From the NCBI GenBank assembly GCA_018608625.1, contig JABAZC010000071.1, forward strand, positions 1 to 64,000: a stretch of 64,000 bases of DNA, in the 5' to 3' direction. This DNA comes from Flavobacteriaceae bacterium. GTDB lineage: Bacteria > Bacteroidota > Bacteroidia > Flavobacteriales > Flavobacteriaceae. Under the pieces are notes generated by a model, which saw only the letters and a list, made by a program, of their open reading frames with translations, was not told the origin of the DNA and searched no databases. Both the position numbers and the translations under genes were made by a program. Of this stretch, positions 16,615-25,957 are shown piece by piece. How positions within the stretch are numbered: the stretch's first letter is position 1; every line of letters starts with the position of its first letter.

Positions 16615-18093
16615 ATGGGAAGTCCCAATACTACCTCAAAACAATACAACCAACTACAAGAAACTAAAGAGCTGACCATTTGGGAAGCATTAATTCCTGT
16701 AATAGCACTAGTAGCAATGTTGTTTTATAATGTTTTTTATGTCTTTGGAGATGATGCCTTGGGTGGTAGTAATCAATTTATTCTTCTCTTAGGTGCAGCC
16801 ATCGCAGCGGTTATTGGGTATTTTAAAAAAGTAAAATACAAATACATGTTGGAGGTGATTGCTGAGAATGTGAAATCTACTACGGGTGCACTTCTTATTT
16901 TACTCTTAGTTGGCGCCTTGGCCGGTACTTGGCTTATTAGTGGTATTATTCCATCTATGATTTATTATGGATTACAAATATTAAACCCCACTTTTTTCTT
17001 GGTTTCTTCTGTAATTATCTGCTCAGTCATATCCATTGCTACAGGTAGTAGTTGGACAACTTCTGCAACGGTAGGTATTGCTTTAATTGGAATTGGAAAT
17101 ACTTTAGGTATTTCGGCAGGAATGACTGCAGGAGCAGTTTTATCAGGTGCTTACTTCGGAGACAAAATGTCCCCACTTAGTGATACAACCAATTTGGCTC
17201 CAGCAATGGCTGGAAGTGAATTATTTGATCATATTAAGTATATGGCCTATACAACGGTTCCAACAATTATAATTACATTAATTATTTTCTTAATTATTGG
17301 ATTAAATATAGAGACTAATGGAAGCCCCGATATTTCCGACAAACTGGAAGCCATAGACGGAGCTTTTAATATTTCTCCTTGGTTATTCTTTGTTCCTCTA
17401 ACAGTTATTGTTTTAATAATTAAAAAAACACCGCCTTTAGTCGCTCTTTTACTAGGTACTCTTTTTGGAGCAGTAGCCGCGATTATTGCACAACCTCAAA
17501 TCGTCATATCTATTGCAGATGCTAGCGTTCTAAATTTTGAATCTGCTTATAAAGGAGTTATGAAAGCGATAACTGTTGATACCGCTGTAAAAACATCTAG
17601 TGTAGAGCTTAATGATTTGTTTACTGCTGGAGGCATGAACGGAATGTTGGGAACTATATGGCTAATTATTTGTGCCATGGTATTTGGAGGAGCTATGGAG
17701 GCTATAGGGGCTCTTTCAAGAATTAGTAAAGCCTTACTAAGCTTAGCAACAACAACCTTTGGTCTATTTGCAAGCACAGTAACTAGTTGCTTGGCACTAA
17801 ATGTAACAGCCTCAGATCAATATTTGGCGATTGTAGTGCCTGGTAAAATGTTTAAAAAAGCCTATGAAGATAGAGGGCTAGCACCTGAAAACTTGAGTAG
17901 AACTCTTGAAGACTCCGGAACGGTGACCTCTGTGCTAATTCCTTGGAATACATGCGGTGCTTATCAAAGTGGTGTTTTGGGTGTATCTGTAGCTGATTAT
18001 TTTGTTTTCGCATTTTTTAATTGGATCAGTCCATTTATGACACTCTTATTTGCTGCATTTTCTATCAAAATCAAAAAATTAGTGAAGTCATAA
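16615..18093 (+). CDS. nhaC: NhaC-family Na+/H+ antiporter
   Basis: An inner-membrane antiporter of 492 residues with roughly eleven to twelve hydrophobic segments. Family features include ATGSSWTTSATVGIALIGIG, the GAYFGDKMSPLSDTTNLAPA loop (about 181-200) with conserved acidic and polar residues, and the second-half SGTVTSVLIPWNTCGA. NhaC proteins exchange sodium for protons; substrate variants such as malate/lactate exchange exist (MleN-like), so the substrate is inferred. It stands 83 bp after the E1 gene. The 128 bp that follow contain only a weak hairpin (18123-18138). Confidence 0.9.
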   Translation: MGSPNTTSKQYNQLQETKELTIWEALIPVIALVAMLFYNVFYVFGDDALGGSNQFILLLGAAIAAVIGYFKKVKYKYMLEVIAENVKSTTGALLILLLVGALAGTWLISGIIPSMIYYGLQILNPTFFLVSSVIICSVISIATGSSWTTSATVGIALIGIGNTLGISAGMTAGAVLSGAYFGDKMSPLSDTTNLAPAMAGSELFDHIKYMAYTTVPTIIITLIIFLIIGLNIETNGSPDISDKLEAIDGAFNISPWLFFVPLTVIVLIIKKTPPLVALLLGTLFGAVAAIIAQPQIVISIADASVLNFESAYKGVMKAITVDTAVKTSSVELNDLFTAGGMNGMLGTIWLIICAMVFGGAMEAIGALSRISKALLSLATTTFGLFASTVTSCLALNVTASDQYLAIVVPGKMFKKAYEDRGLAPENLSRTLEDSGTVTSVLIPWNTCGAYQSGVLGVSVADYFVFAFFNWISPFMTLLFAAFSIKIKKLVKS

Positions 18094-18221
18094 TTTATGC
18101 TGGCTTCAATAGATAACTTAAACTTATAGTTGTATAAGAAATTATAATTTTTAACAAAAAAAAAGGTGATGTGATACGGTATCTTTACATAAAATATTAT
18201 TATTAATTTAAAAATCATACT

Positions 18222-18860
18222 ATGGCAATTGTAGGGAAAAAATTTCCAAATTTAAATGTTGACGCAATGAATGAAATGGGCGATACTTTTAAAGTAAACG
18301 TTCTTGAAGAAGCAATCAACAATAAGAAAAAAGTACTTTTATTCTGGTACCCAAAAGATTTCACATACGTCTGTCCAACTGAACTACATGCTTTTGAAGC
18401 GGCGAAGGCAGATTTTGAAAAAAGAAACACAATAGTTATTGGCGCCTCATGTGATACTCCTGAAGTTCATTTTGCTTGGTTATCAACTGCAAAAGATAAT
18501 GGCGGCATTGAAGGGGTTACCTACCCTATCTTAGCAGATTCTAACAGAAACCTAGCATCAACACTTGGAATTTTAGACATCTCAGACGAAACTTACAATG
18601 AAGAAACAGGTGTAGTACTTGTCGAAGGAGACAACGTCACTTACAGAGCGACTTATATTATTGACGAAGAAGGAACTGTTGTTCATGAAAGTATAAATGA
18701 CATGCCACTTGGACGAAACATTGCGGAATTTTTAAGACTTGTAGATGCATACACTCACGTTCAAGAAAAGGGAGAAGTTTGTCCTGCAAATTGGGAAGAA
18801 GGTAAAGACGCAATGAAAGAAAATGCAGAAGGTGCAAAAGATTACTTGACTAATCATTAA
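18222..18860 (+). CDS. Typical 2-Cys peroxiredoxin (AhpC/TSA family)
   Basis: Reduces hydrogen peroxide and organic peroxides in the cytoplasm. The peroxidatic cysteine is Cys51 within DFTYVCPTE, and the resolving cysteine is Cys187 in GEVCPANW near the C-terminus, so this is a typical 2-Cys enzyme of normal length (212 aa). A thioredoxin-like gene starts 12 bp downstream and is a plausible partner. Upstream, TATCTTTA at 18180-18187 is one base away from the -7 consensus. Confidence 0.95.
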   Translation: MAIVGKKFPNLNVDAMNEMGDTFKVNVLEEAINNKKKVLLFWYPKDFTYVCPTELHAFEAAKADFEKRNTIVIGASCDTPEVHFAWLSTAKDNGGIEGVTYPILADSNRNLASTLGILDISDETYNEETGVVLVEGDNVTYRATYIIDEEGTVVHESINDMPLGRNIAEFLRLVDAYTHVQEKGEVCPANWEEGKDAMKENAEGAKDYLTNH

Positions 18861-18872
18861 ATCACATTTATC

Positions 18873-19184
18873 ATGCAAGAACTCTCTGAAGACAATTTAC
18901 AGTCTATTATTAATGAACACCCTTTCGTAGTAGTGCAATATTCAGCTACATGGTGTGGGAATTGTAGAATAATGAAACCTAAATTTAAAAAATTAGCTTC
19001 TGAAATGTCTGACGCTAGCTTTGTAATTGTAGATGCAGAAAAATTTCCTGAAAGTAGAAAATTAGCGACCGTAGATAATCTACCCACATTTGCAATTTTT
19101 AAATCAGGTCAATTTGTTAACCAGACACAAACAAATAAGTTTGATGTCCTAAAAGATCTTGTGGATGAAGCTTCCAGTAATTAA
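18873..19184 (+). CDS. Thioredoxin-family protein
   Basis: A 103-residue single-domain thioredoxin fold without signal peptide, hence cytoplasmic. The active site is WCGNC (Cys28 and Cys31) rather than the classical WCGPC; the cis-Pro follows in DNLPTFAIF (about 69-77). Position directly after the peroxiredoxin suggests it reduces that enzyme. The changed dipeptide GN should alter redox potential, which is inference. Its last 20 bases overlap the next gene. Confidence 0.92.
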   Translation: MQELSEDNLQSIINEHPFVVVQYSATWCGNCRIMKPKFKKLASEMSDASFVIVDAEKFPESRKLATVDNLPTFAIFKSGQFVNQTQTNKFDVLKDLVDEASSN

Positions 19185-19422
19185 ACATTTAACCCAATTT
19201 ATTGAGAACAACGATGAAGACTATATTATCGAAACGTTGGAAACTCTAGAAGCACTAACAGAAGTTCCAAGTCTAAAAGACGAGGAATTGGATGTTATTG
19301 GTGAGCTTATATCAAATATGTACGGAGCACTTGAAGTGCATAAAATGGTTAAAGAAGGAACGCCTCCGAAAGAGGCTTTGAATAGCTTCATGAAACGAGT
19401 CTTAGGTTCTATTGATAGTTGA
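19165..19422 (+). CDS. Conserved small acidic protein in the peroxiredoxin-thioredoxin unit
   Basis: No function known to me. The product is 85 aa from ATG 19165 (a TTG two codons upstream is possible but less likely). It begins MKLPVIKHLTQFIE and is predicted to be all helical and acidic, with no cysteine. I recall near-identical proteins in other Flavobacteriaceae, so it is a real gene. It overlaps the end of the thioredoxin gene by 20 bp, implying coupled translation and a role tied to Prx/Trx. Confidence 0.85.
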   Translation: MKLPVIKHLTQFIENNDEDYIIETLETLEALTEVPSLKDEELDVIGELISNMYGALEVHKMVKEGTPPKEALNSFMKRVLGSIDS

Positions 19423-19441
19423 ATTCTTAATTATAGCATAA

Positions 19442-19475
19442 AAAAAAACCCTTCTCAAATGAGGAGGGTTTTTTT
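19442..19475. terminator. Bidirectional intrinsic terminator
   Basis: A 15-bp stem (A7-CCCTTCTC / GAGGAGGG-T7, one G-T wobble) with loop AAAT. The A and T tracts flank the stem symmetrically, so it can end both the Prx-Trx operon (+) and rpsA (-), whose stop codon lies 20 bp to the right. Confidence 0.9.
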
Positions 19476-19494
19476 ATATAATAGAATTAACGGA

Positions 19495-21327
19495 TTATTT
19501 ACCGTCCATCTTATCTTTAAGTGCTTGTAATGCATCATTAGCATCTCCTAAAGTAGGTTTTGCTTCAGCTGCACTAGTAGCTGCCTTTTTAACGGCTGCT
19601 TTCACATGCTTAACTTCTTCAGCTTTGAAAAGAGCAGTATGAGACGCTACAACGCGTTTGAACTCTTTATTGAATTCAATAACTACGAATTCAGCTTCTT
19701 CACCTTTTTTAAGCTTGGTTCCGTCTTCTTTTTCAAGATGACGAGAAGGAATAAATGCTACAACATCTTCATTGAATTTAACAGTTGCTCCTTTATCAAC
19801 GATTTCATCGATTGAAGCAGTATGCTTAGAGTTTAATCCAAATTCAGTTTCGTATTTGTTCCAAGGGTTGTCAGTAGTTTGTTTATGACCTAAGCTTAAT
19901 TTTCTAGCTTCTACGTCTAATTCAAGTACAACAACTTCTAGGTTATCTCCTACAGCACAAAATTCGCTTGGATGTTTTACTTTCTTAGTCCAAGATAAAT
20001 CAGAGATATATATTAATCCATCAATACCTTCTTCTAGTTCAACAAAAACACCAAAGTTTGTAAAGTTTCTGACAATTCCTGTATGCTTAGAAGCTACTGG
20101 GAATTTAGAAGTAATATCTGTCCATGGGTCAGCGGATAATTGCTTGATACCTAATGACATTTTACGATCTTCTCTATCTAAAGTTAAGATTTGAGCTTTA
20201 ATTTTGTCACCTACTTTAACGAAATCTTGAGCTGAGCGTAAGTGCGTAGACCAAGACATTTCAGAAACGTGGATTAAACCTTCAACTCCTTCAACAACTT
20301 CAATAAATGCACCGTAATCAGCGATTACAACAACTTTACCTTCAATTTCATCACCAATTTTAACTTCTTCACCAAGGGCATCCCATGGGTGTTTGCTTAG
20401 TTGTTTAAGGCCTAATTGAATTCTTGATTTATTTTCATCAAAGTCAAGTATTACAACATTGATTTTCTCATCTAATTCAACAATCTCACTTGGATGATTG
20501 ATTCTAGACCATGAAAGATCTGTAATGTGTACTAATCCATCTACGCCACCAAGATCCATAAAGACTCCGTAAGAAGTAATGTTTTTAACAACACCTTCTA
20601 ATACTTGACCTTTTTCTAATTGACTGATGATTTCTTTTTTCTGGATTTCAATATCTGCTTCAATAAGCGCTTTATGCGAAACAACAACATTTTTGAATTC
20701 GTGGTTAATTTTAACCACTTTGAATTCCATTGTTTTGTTTACATACTGATCATAATCTCTAATAGGCTTCACATCAATTTGAGAACCTGGTAAGAAAGCT
20801 TCAATACCAAATACATCGACGATCATACCACCTTTAGTACGACATTTAACAAAACCGTTAACGATTTCTCCAGTTTCATTAGCAGATATCACACGATCCC
20901 AAGCTTTGATAACTCTTGCTTTACGGTGAGATAATATCAACTGACCTGTAGCGTCTTCACGTACATCAATCAATACTTCTACTTTGTCACCAACCGCTAG
21001 GTTAGGATTGTAGCGAAATTCATTCAACGAGATAACCCCTTCAGATTTTGCATTAATATCAATAATCGCATCACGATCAGAAATATGTATAACTACACCT
21101 TCTACAACTTGATCATCAAGAGTGTCAACAAAATTGCTTGCAACTAATTTCTCAAACTCAACAAGTTTAGCGTCATCAACAGGGTCGATGCCTTCTTCGT
21201 AGTTATGCCAATTAAAATCTTTAAGGAATTGCTCAGGATTTGCTTGAGCTTCGTCTGGTTGTGGTACTTCAACTGCTGTAGTTTCTGCAGTTACTTCTTC
21301 CACATTTGTGTTTTTTTCTTCAGCCAT
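19495..21327 (-). CDS. rpsA: 30S ribosomal protein S1
   Basis: Six S1/OB-type RNA-binding repeats can be picked out in 610 residues: around VVEGVVIHISDRDAIID, GEIVNGFVKCRTKGGMIV, GQVLEGVVKNITSYGVFMD, GDEIEGKVVVIADYGAFIE, HTGIVRNFTNFGVFVE and the weaker last one HTASIDEIVDKGATVKF. The N-terminal 40 residues are acidic and low in complexity (TAETTAVEVPQ), and the C-terminus has an alanine-rich tail. S1 helps the 30S subunit bind mRNA; Bacteroidota rely little on Shine-Dalgarno pairing, so this role may matter more here. It has a 232-bp upstream region with a near-consensus promoter and a hairpin. Confidence 0.97.
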   Translation of the reverse strand: MAEEKNTNVEEVTAETTAVEVPQPDEAQANPEQFLKDFNWHNYEEGIDPVDDAKLVEFEKLVASNFVDTLDDQVVEGVVIHISDRDAIIDINAKSEGVISLNEFRYNPNLAVGDKVEVLIDVREDATGQLILSHRKARVIKAWDRVISANETGEIVNGFVKCRTKGGMIVDVFGIEAFLPGSQIDVKPIRDYDQYVNKTMEFKVVKINHEFKNVVVSHKALIEADIEIQKKEIISQLEKGQVLEGVVKNITSYGVFMDLGGVDGLVHITDLSWSRINHPSEIVELDEKINVVILDFDENKSRIQLGLKQLSKHPWDALGEEVKIGDEIEGKVVVIADYGAFIEVVEGVEGLIHVSEMSWSTHLRSAQDFVKVGDKIKAQILTLDREDRKMSLGIKQLSADPWTDITSKFPVASKHTGIVRNFTNFGVFVELEEGIDGLIYISDLSWTKKVKHPSEFCAVGDNLEVVVLELDVEARKLSLGHKQTTDNPWNKYETEFGLNSKHTASIDEIVDKGATVKFNEDVVAFIPSRHLEKEDGTKLKKGEEAEFVVIEFNKEFKRVVASHTALFKAEEVKHVKAAVKKAATSAAEAKPTLGDANDALQALKDKMDGK

Positions 21328-21406
21328 AGCTGTTTAAAATTTGTATTTTACAGAAGTTAGATTCGATTAAGCACGACTATAAAAGCGTTATTAATTTGTT
21401 TTATTT

Positions 21407-21437
21407 TCCTTTACTAAATCTATTAATTGCTAAAGGA
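21407..21437 (-). other. Inverted repeat in the rpsA upstream region
   Basis: Perfect 7-bp arms TCCTTTA / TAAAGGA separated by 17 nt, located 80-110 nt before the rpsA ATG and close to the predicted transcript start. It could be a leader hairpin or an operator. AT-rich context makes chance occurrence possible. Confidence 0.35.
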
Positions 21438-21440
21438 GTG

Positions 21441-21448
21441 CAATTTTA
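21441..21448 (-). promoter_or_regulatory. Near-consensus -7 element (TAAAATTG) for rpsA
   Basis: On the minus strand TAAAATTGCA differs from TAnnTTTG at one base and would give a leader of about 105 nt before rpsA. No other candidate was found in the 232-bp gap between cmk and rpsA. Confidence 0.4.
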
Positions 21449-21559
21449 CGATTTATTTACAATTTTACCTAATGTTTTTTACGCTGTTTTTAAGGGAGAG
21501 ATATAGTACGTGTATAAATCATTATTAAATCGGATAAAATTCAAGTTTTTAATGTCTGA

Positions 21560-22249
21560 TTATGACTCTAATTTTGAATTAACTAACTTCATAACTTGTT
21601 CAAACTGATCTTGCTTGGATAAATTTGAATTATCAATTTCTACAGCATCATTCGCTTTAAAAAGTGGAGAATCTTCTCTTGTAGAATCAAGGTGATCTCT
21701 TAAGTTAATGTTGTCTAGTACAGCTTGAAAAGAGAGATTAGAATCATTTACTGCAAGTTCTTCATAGCGTCTTTTTGCACGAATATTCGCCGAAGCCGTC
21801 ATAAACAACTTTAATTCTGCATTTGGAAAAACAACTGTTCCTATATCCCTTCCATCCATCACAATTCCTTTTTGACGTCCAATTTGTTGTTGCAGGGTTA
21901 CCAACTGCTGACGAACTTCAGGAACAGTGGCAACAATGCTCACTACATTTGAGACTTCCATAGATCGAACTACTTCATTAACATTAGTACCATTTAAATA
22001 GACTTCAGATGATTTTAGAACTTTATTATTTTCGAAAGTGACCTTAATCAAGGGTAATTTATGAATCAATTGATCGGTCTTTAAATCGGATCCATTAGTT
22101 AGGTTATTTTGTAATACATATAATGCAACTGCCCTGTACATGGCACCAGAATCTACATACACATATTGAAGTTGCTGGGCCAACAACTTAGCAAGTGTAC
22201 TTTTTCCTGTTGATGAAAACCCATCGATTGCGATTATAATTTTTTTCAC
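21560..22249 (-). CDS. cmk: Cytidylate kinase
   Basis: Phosphorylates CMP and dCMP with ATP. The P-loop is GFSSTGKST (10-18), followed by YVDSGAMYRAVAL and the later DGRDIGTVVFPNAELKLFMTAS, all typical of bacterial Cmk; length 229 is normal. The start codon is GTG and shares its first base with the last base of the porQ stop (TAGTG at 22247-22251), which suggests coupled translation. rpsA follows 232 bp downstream with its own promoter. Confidence 0.96.
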   Translation of the reverse strand: MKKIIIAIDGFSSTGKSTLAKLLAQQLQYVYVDSGAMYRAVALYVLQNNLTNGSDLKTDQLIHKLPLIKVTFENNKVLKSSEVYLNGTNVNEVVRSMEVSNVVSIVATVPEVRQQLVTLQQQIGRQKGIVMDGRDIGTVVFPNAELKLFMTASANIRAKRRYEELAVNDSNLSFQAVLDNINLRDHLDSTREDSPLFKANDAVEIDNSNLSKQDQFEQVMKLVNSKLES

Positions 22250-23268
22250 TATTGTAAATTTATTTGTAATCCAATAAAGCTAGTATTTGCTGCGGATGAA
22301 TATCGCGCATGCGTATAGCTAAATCTAATATTATTAAATTTTATACCAATTCCTAAAGACAAGCCTGAAAAATTTCGTTGTTCTAATATTTTAAGTTCGG
22401 CCGCCCTTCTAAAACTATATCCTAATCTAAGGTTAAATCCTTTTTCCGGAAACAATTCTACTCCAACAATAGTGTGCCGAAACAAATCACTAATAAAGCT
22501 TACTTTTTCTTCTGTTTGATTTCCATTCAAATCGGTAGTACTTCTTGCCGGATTAGGAGACACTATGGGCCACTTTTGCAAATTCTCAAAAGTAAGGTGC
22601 CATCGAATCGGTACGTTTTCAAGAGTTTGGGAGAATCCAAGATCAATCTCAAAGGGCAACGATTCCTTCATACCTGCGTAGGTTGATAACTGAGTTCCAA
22701 AATTACGAACAACTAAGGCAGCATTAAAATCTAAATACTCATATATATAAATGAACCCTATATCGGTCGCAATTCCTAACGAACTATATTGCTCTAATTT
22801 GGAGGTAATGAATTTAATATTGGTACCAACATAAAAATCAGAATACCCTATTTGTGTTGCATAACCAACGGAGAGAGCAGCTTCATTACCGGTGAAAGCA
22901 CCTGTACTAACCCCATTTTCATCATACCCATCAAAACTTCCATAGTTAACGTAAGTCATCCCTACATGAAAAGTCTGAGTTCTCCGATCAACAGTGTAAG
23001 CATAAGCAGCTGTTCCATAACGAATATCCCCTAAGTAACTTGAGTAATTGATTGCTAATTGATTGTCCATATCAACGTTTATGGTTGCAGGGTTATACAA
23101 CCCTTGGGTGACGTCATAATCGACATTAGTAAGCACTTTGCCTCCAAGGGCTGCTTGTCTAGGAGACGACATTAAGTTTAAAAACTGATAAGTCGATTCA
23201 CCACCAAGTTGAGCTTGAACTTGAGCAATGCCAGAAAAAACGATAATAAACGTGACAACTAATCTCAT
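22249..23268 (-). CDS. porQ: Type IX secretion system protein PorQ
   Basis: PorQ is an outer-membrane component of the Bacteroidota type IX secretion system, associated with PorV/PorU-type surface attachment. The protein has a signal peptide (about 1-19, ending VQAQ), then LGGESTYQFLNLMSSPRQAALGGK, a hallmark start shared by PorV/PorQ-like FadL-type barrels, and alternating amphipathic strands to the C-terminus. Length 339 fits. The order lon-porQ-cmk is, as I recall, common in Flavobacteriaceae. It indicates that the organism has type IX secretion, although no cargo with a clear C-terminal signal is seen in this window. Confidence 0.9.
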   Translation of the reverse strand: MRLVVTFIIVFSGIAQVQAQLGGESTYQFLNLMSSPRQAALGGKVLTNVDYDVTQGLYNPATINVDMDNQLAINYSSYLGDIRYGTAAYAYTVDRRTQTFHVGMTYVNYGSFDGYDENGVSTGAFTGNEAALSVGYATQIGYSDFYVGTNIKFITSKLEQYSSLGIATDIGFIYIYEYLDFNAALVVRNFGTQLSTYAGMKESLPFEIDLGFSQTLENVPIRWHLTFENLQKWPIVSPNPARSTTDLNGNQTEEKVSFISDLFRHTIVGVELFPEKGFNLRLGYSFRRAAELKILEQRNFSGLSLGIGIKFNNIRFSYTHARYSSAANTSFIGLQINLQ

Positions 23269-23346
23269 TTGAGTACAAAAGTAAATAAATCAATTCTAAA
23301 ACGAATATAAGAGTGGTTTATTTCATTCCAACTCAAAGAGTTTAAA

Positions 23347-25794
23347 CTATAAGGACTTGGCGTTTTTTACTTTTTGATTTGTAATTGCTATTTCAATAAC
23401 TTCGCTCATCTCCGAAACAAAATGAAACTTCAAGCCCTTCAAATAAGTGGAATTAATCTCATCAATATCACTTTTGTTTTCTTTGGAAAGAATGATTTCT
23501 TTTATTTTGGCACGTTTAGCAGCCAAAATCTTTTCCTTAATCCCTCCTACTGGTAAAACCTTGCCTCTTAGAGTTATTTCACCTGTCATGGCTAAGCTCT
23601 TTTTAATTTTTTTCTGAGTGAATAAAGAGACTAAAGACGTAAGCATTGTAACACCAGCACTAGGCCCATCTTTGGGAGTAGCCCCTTCGGGAACATGGAT
23701 ATGAACATTATACTTTTCAAACACAGTAGCATCTAAACCATATAAATCAGCATTGGCCTTGATATATTCCATGGCTATAGTCGCAGACTCTTTCATGACT
23801 TTCCCTAGATTTCCAGTAATATTTAAGGTTCCTTTTCCTTTTGATAAAATCGACTCAATAAATAATATATCCCCACCAACACGAGTCCAAGCTAAGCCTG
23901 TGACAACACCAGCTACATCATTATTTTCATATTTGTCTCTTTCTAACTTAGGACTCCCCAGAACATCAACTATGACCTCATTACTAACTTTAACAGTATA
24001 GGTTTCTTCCATGGCTATATTCTTTGCCGCAAATCTGACCATTTTTGCAATTTGCTTCTCTAGACCTCTAACTCCAGATTCCCTAGTATACCCTTCAACA
24101 ATCTTCTCTAACTGAGGTTGAGCAATTTTTAAATCCGAAGGTTTCATTCCATGCTCTTTGATTTGCTTGGGTAGTAAATATTTTTTACCTATTTGAACCT
24201 TTTCTTCAATAGTATACCCTGTAACATTAATTAATTCCATTCGATCTAATAGCGCTGGCTGAATGGTGTTCAAACTGTTAGAAGTGGCTATAAACATGAC
24301 TTTGGAAAGGTCATAACCCATTTCTAAAAAGTTATCATAAAATTCAGAGTTCTGCTCTGGGTCTAAAACCTCTAACATAGCGGATGAAGGGTCTCCTTGG
24401 TGAGAACTTGACAATTTATCAATTTCATCCAATACAAAAACAGGATTAGATGTTCCTGCCTTTTTCAAACTCTGTAGAATTCGACCAGGCATAGCACCAA
24501 TATATGTTTTACGGTGACCTCTGATTTCAGCTTCGTCTCTAAGTCCTCCTAGAGAAATTCTAACATATTCTCTGCCCAATGCCTCTGCTATCGATTTTCC
24601 AAGAGAGGTTTTACCAACTCCTGGTGGTCCATATAAACATAGAATAGGCGATTTCATATCGTTCCTAAGTTTTAAAACGGCTAGGTATTCTATGATCCGT
24701 CTTTTAACTTCTTGCAAACCAAAATGATCACGGTCTAATATTTTTTGAGCACGTTTAAGGTCAAAGTTATCCTTACTGAATGAGTTCCAAGGCAAGTCTA
24801 AAAATAAGTCTAAGTAATTTCTTTGGATTGAGTACTCCGCCACTTGAGGGTTCATTCGTTGTAGTTTTCCAATCTCTTTATTGAAGTGGGATTTTACGGA
24901 GTCGTCCCATTTTTTTATAGAAGCACGCCCTTTCATGGCTTCAATTTCTTCTTCATAACTAACCCCTCCCAATTCCTCTTGAATAGTTTTGATTTGTTGT
25001 TGTAAGAAATACTCTCGTTGTTGCTGGCTCATGTCGTTTTGAACCTTAGACTGGATGTCATTTTTAAGTTCTAAACGTTGAAACTCAACATTCATGTGTT
25101 TTAAGGTTAATAAGGCGCGCTCTTGTAAATCGTTTACCTCTAGTAAATTCTGTTTTTCAACAACAGAAAGATTCATGTTAGAAGAAACAAAATTGATTAA
25201 AAACGAATTACTTTCTATGTTTTTAATAGCAAATGAGGCCTCGCTAGGAATGGTTGGGCTTTGTTTAATTATTTGAAGTGCTAATTCCTTAATAGATTCA
25301 ATAATAGCGGGGAACTCAGTACTATTTGAAGGACTAATTTCTGGAACGTTCTGAATATTAGCAACCATGTAAGGCGTTTCAGAAGTAACCTCAGATATTT
25401 TAAATCGTTTTTTACCCTGAATGATAACCGTCGTATTTCCATCGGGCATTTTAAGTACTTTTAAAATCCTTGCGATAGTTCCTGTAGTATGGATATCATT
25501 TATAGAGGGGTCTTCGACTTTTTCATCGATTTGAGACACCACTCCAATCACTTTGGAGCCAGAATTGGCATCATTAATTAATTGAATTGATTTATCACGT
25601 CCCGCAGTAATCGGAATCACAACTCCAGGAAATAACACGGTATTTCTAAGAGAAAGTATGGGAAGAGAATCAGGAAAAGATTCATTTTTTATAGCCTCTT
25701 CGTCCTCGGTTGTCATCAATGGGATAAGCTCTGAATTTTCATCAAAGTCTTGTAATGACAAACTGTCAAGCATTGTAAATTTTGAGTTGCTCAT
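23347..25794 (-). CDS. lon: ATP-dependent protease Lon (endopeptidase La)
   Basis: Degrades misfolded and regulatory proteins. Domain order in 815 residues: N-terminal LON substrate-binding domain (about 40-240), AAA+ module with GPPGVGKTS (about 388-396) and [11 protein letters not shown] (about 449-459), and the C-terminal Ser-Lys protease with Ser712 in KDGPSAGV and Lys755 in GGIKEK. Everything needed for activity is present. The gene lies 78 bp upstream of porQ on the same strand. A perfect 7-bp inverted repeat sits 15-34 bp before the start codon. Confidence 0.97.
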   Translation of the reverse strand: MSNSKFTMLDSLSLQDFDENSELIPLMTTEDEEAIKNESFPDSLPILSLRNTVLFPGVVIPITAGRDKSIQLINDANSGSKVIGVVSQIDEKVEDPSINDIHTTGTIARILKVLKMPDGNTTVIIQGKKRFKISEVTSETPYMVANIQNVPEISPSNSTEFPAIIESIKELALQIIKQSPTIPSEASFAIKNIESNSFLINFVSSNMNLSVVEKQNLLEVNDLQERALLTLKHMNVEFQRLELKNDIQSKVQNDMSQQQREYFLQQQIKTIQEELGGVSYEEEIEAMKGRASIKKWDDSVKSHFNKEIGKLQRMNPQVAEYSIQRNYLDLFLDLPWNSFSKDNFDLKRAQKILDRDHFGLQEVKRRIIEYLAVLKLRNDMKSPILCLYGPPGVGKTSLGKSIAEALGREYVRISLGGLRDEAEIRGHRKTYIGAMPGRILQSLKKAGTSNPVFVLDEIDKLSSSHQGDPSSAMLEVLDPEQNSEFYDNFLEMGYDLSKVMFIATSNSLNTIQPALLDRMELINVTGYTIEEKVQIGKKYLLPKQIKEHGMKPSDLKIAQPQLEKIVEGYTRESGVRGLEKQIAKMVRFAAKNIAMEETYTVKVSNEVIVDVLGSPKLERDKYENNDVAGVVTGLAWTRVGGDILFIESILSKGKGTLNITGNLGKVMKESATIAMEYIKANADLYGLDATVFEKYNVHIHVPEGATPKDGPSAGVTMLTSLVSLFTQKKIKKSLAMTGEITLRGKVLPVGGIKEKILAAKRAKIKEIILSKENKSDIDEINSTYLKGLKFHFVSEMSEVIEIAITNQKVKNAKSL

Positions 25795-25808
25795 AAGTAT
25801 ATTAGGTC

Positions 25809-25828
25809 ATTCTGTCATAAAACAGAAT
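25809..25828 (-). promoter_or_regulatory. Inverted repeat upstream of lon (possible operator or 5' UTR hairpin)
   Basis: ATTCTGT-N6-ACAGAAT, perfect 7-bp arms, 15-34 nt before the lon ATG. Its size and place suit a dimeric repressor site or an mRNA hairpin near the ribosome site. It does not resemble the CIRCE heat-shock element. Confidence 0.45.
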
Positions 25829-25957
25829 TAGTTTCATATTAATAGTTCGTCTTATGGTTATATAAAACTGAATCAACAGAGAAAGTCTTATAATCACAAA
25901 ACATGGAGTTCAATTGTTGTGCCATTAAAGTTAATGAGGATGATAATAATATGTTTA

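Noticed and set aside
18123-18138. Hairpin CTTATA-GTTG-TATAAG after the nhaC gene as a terminator
   Set aside because: Six-bp AT-rich stem with no clear T-tract immediately after it; too weak to call.
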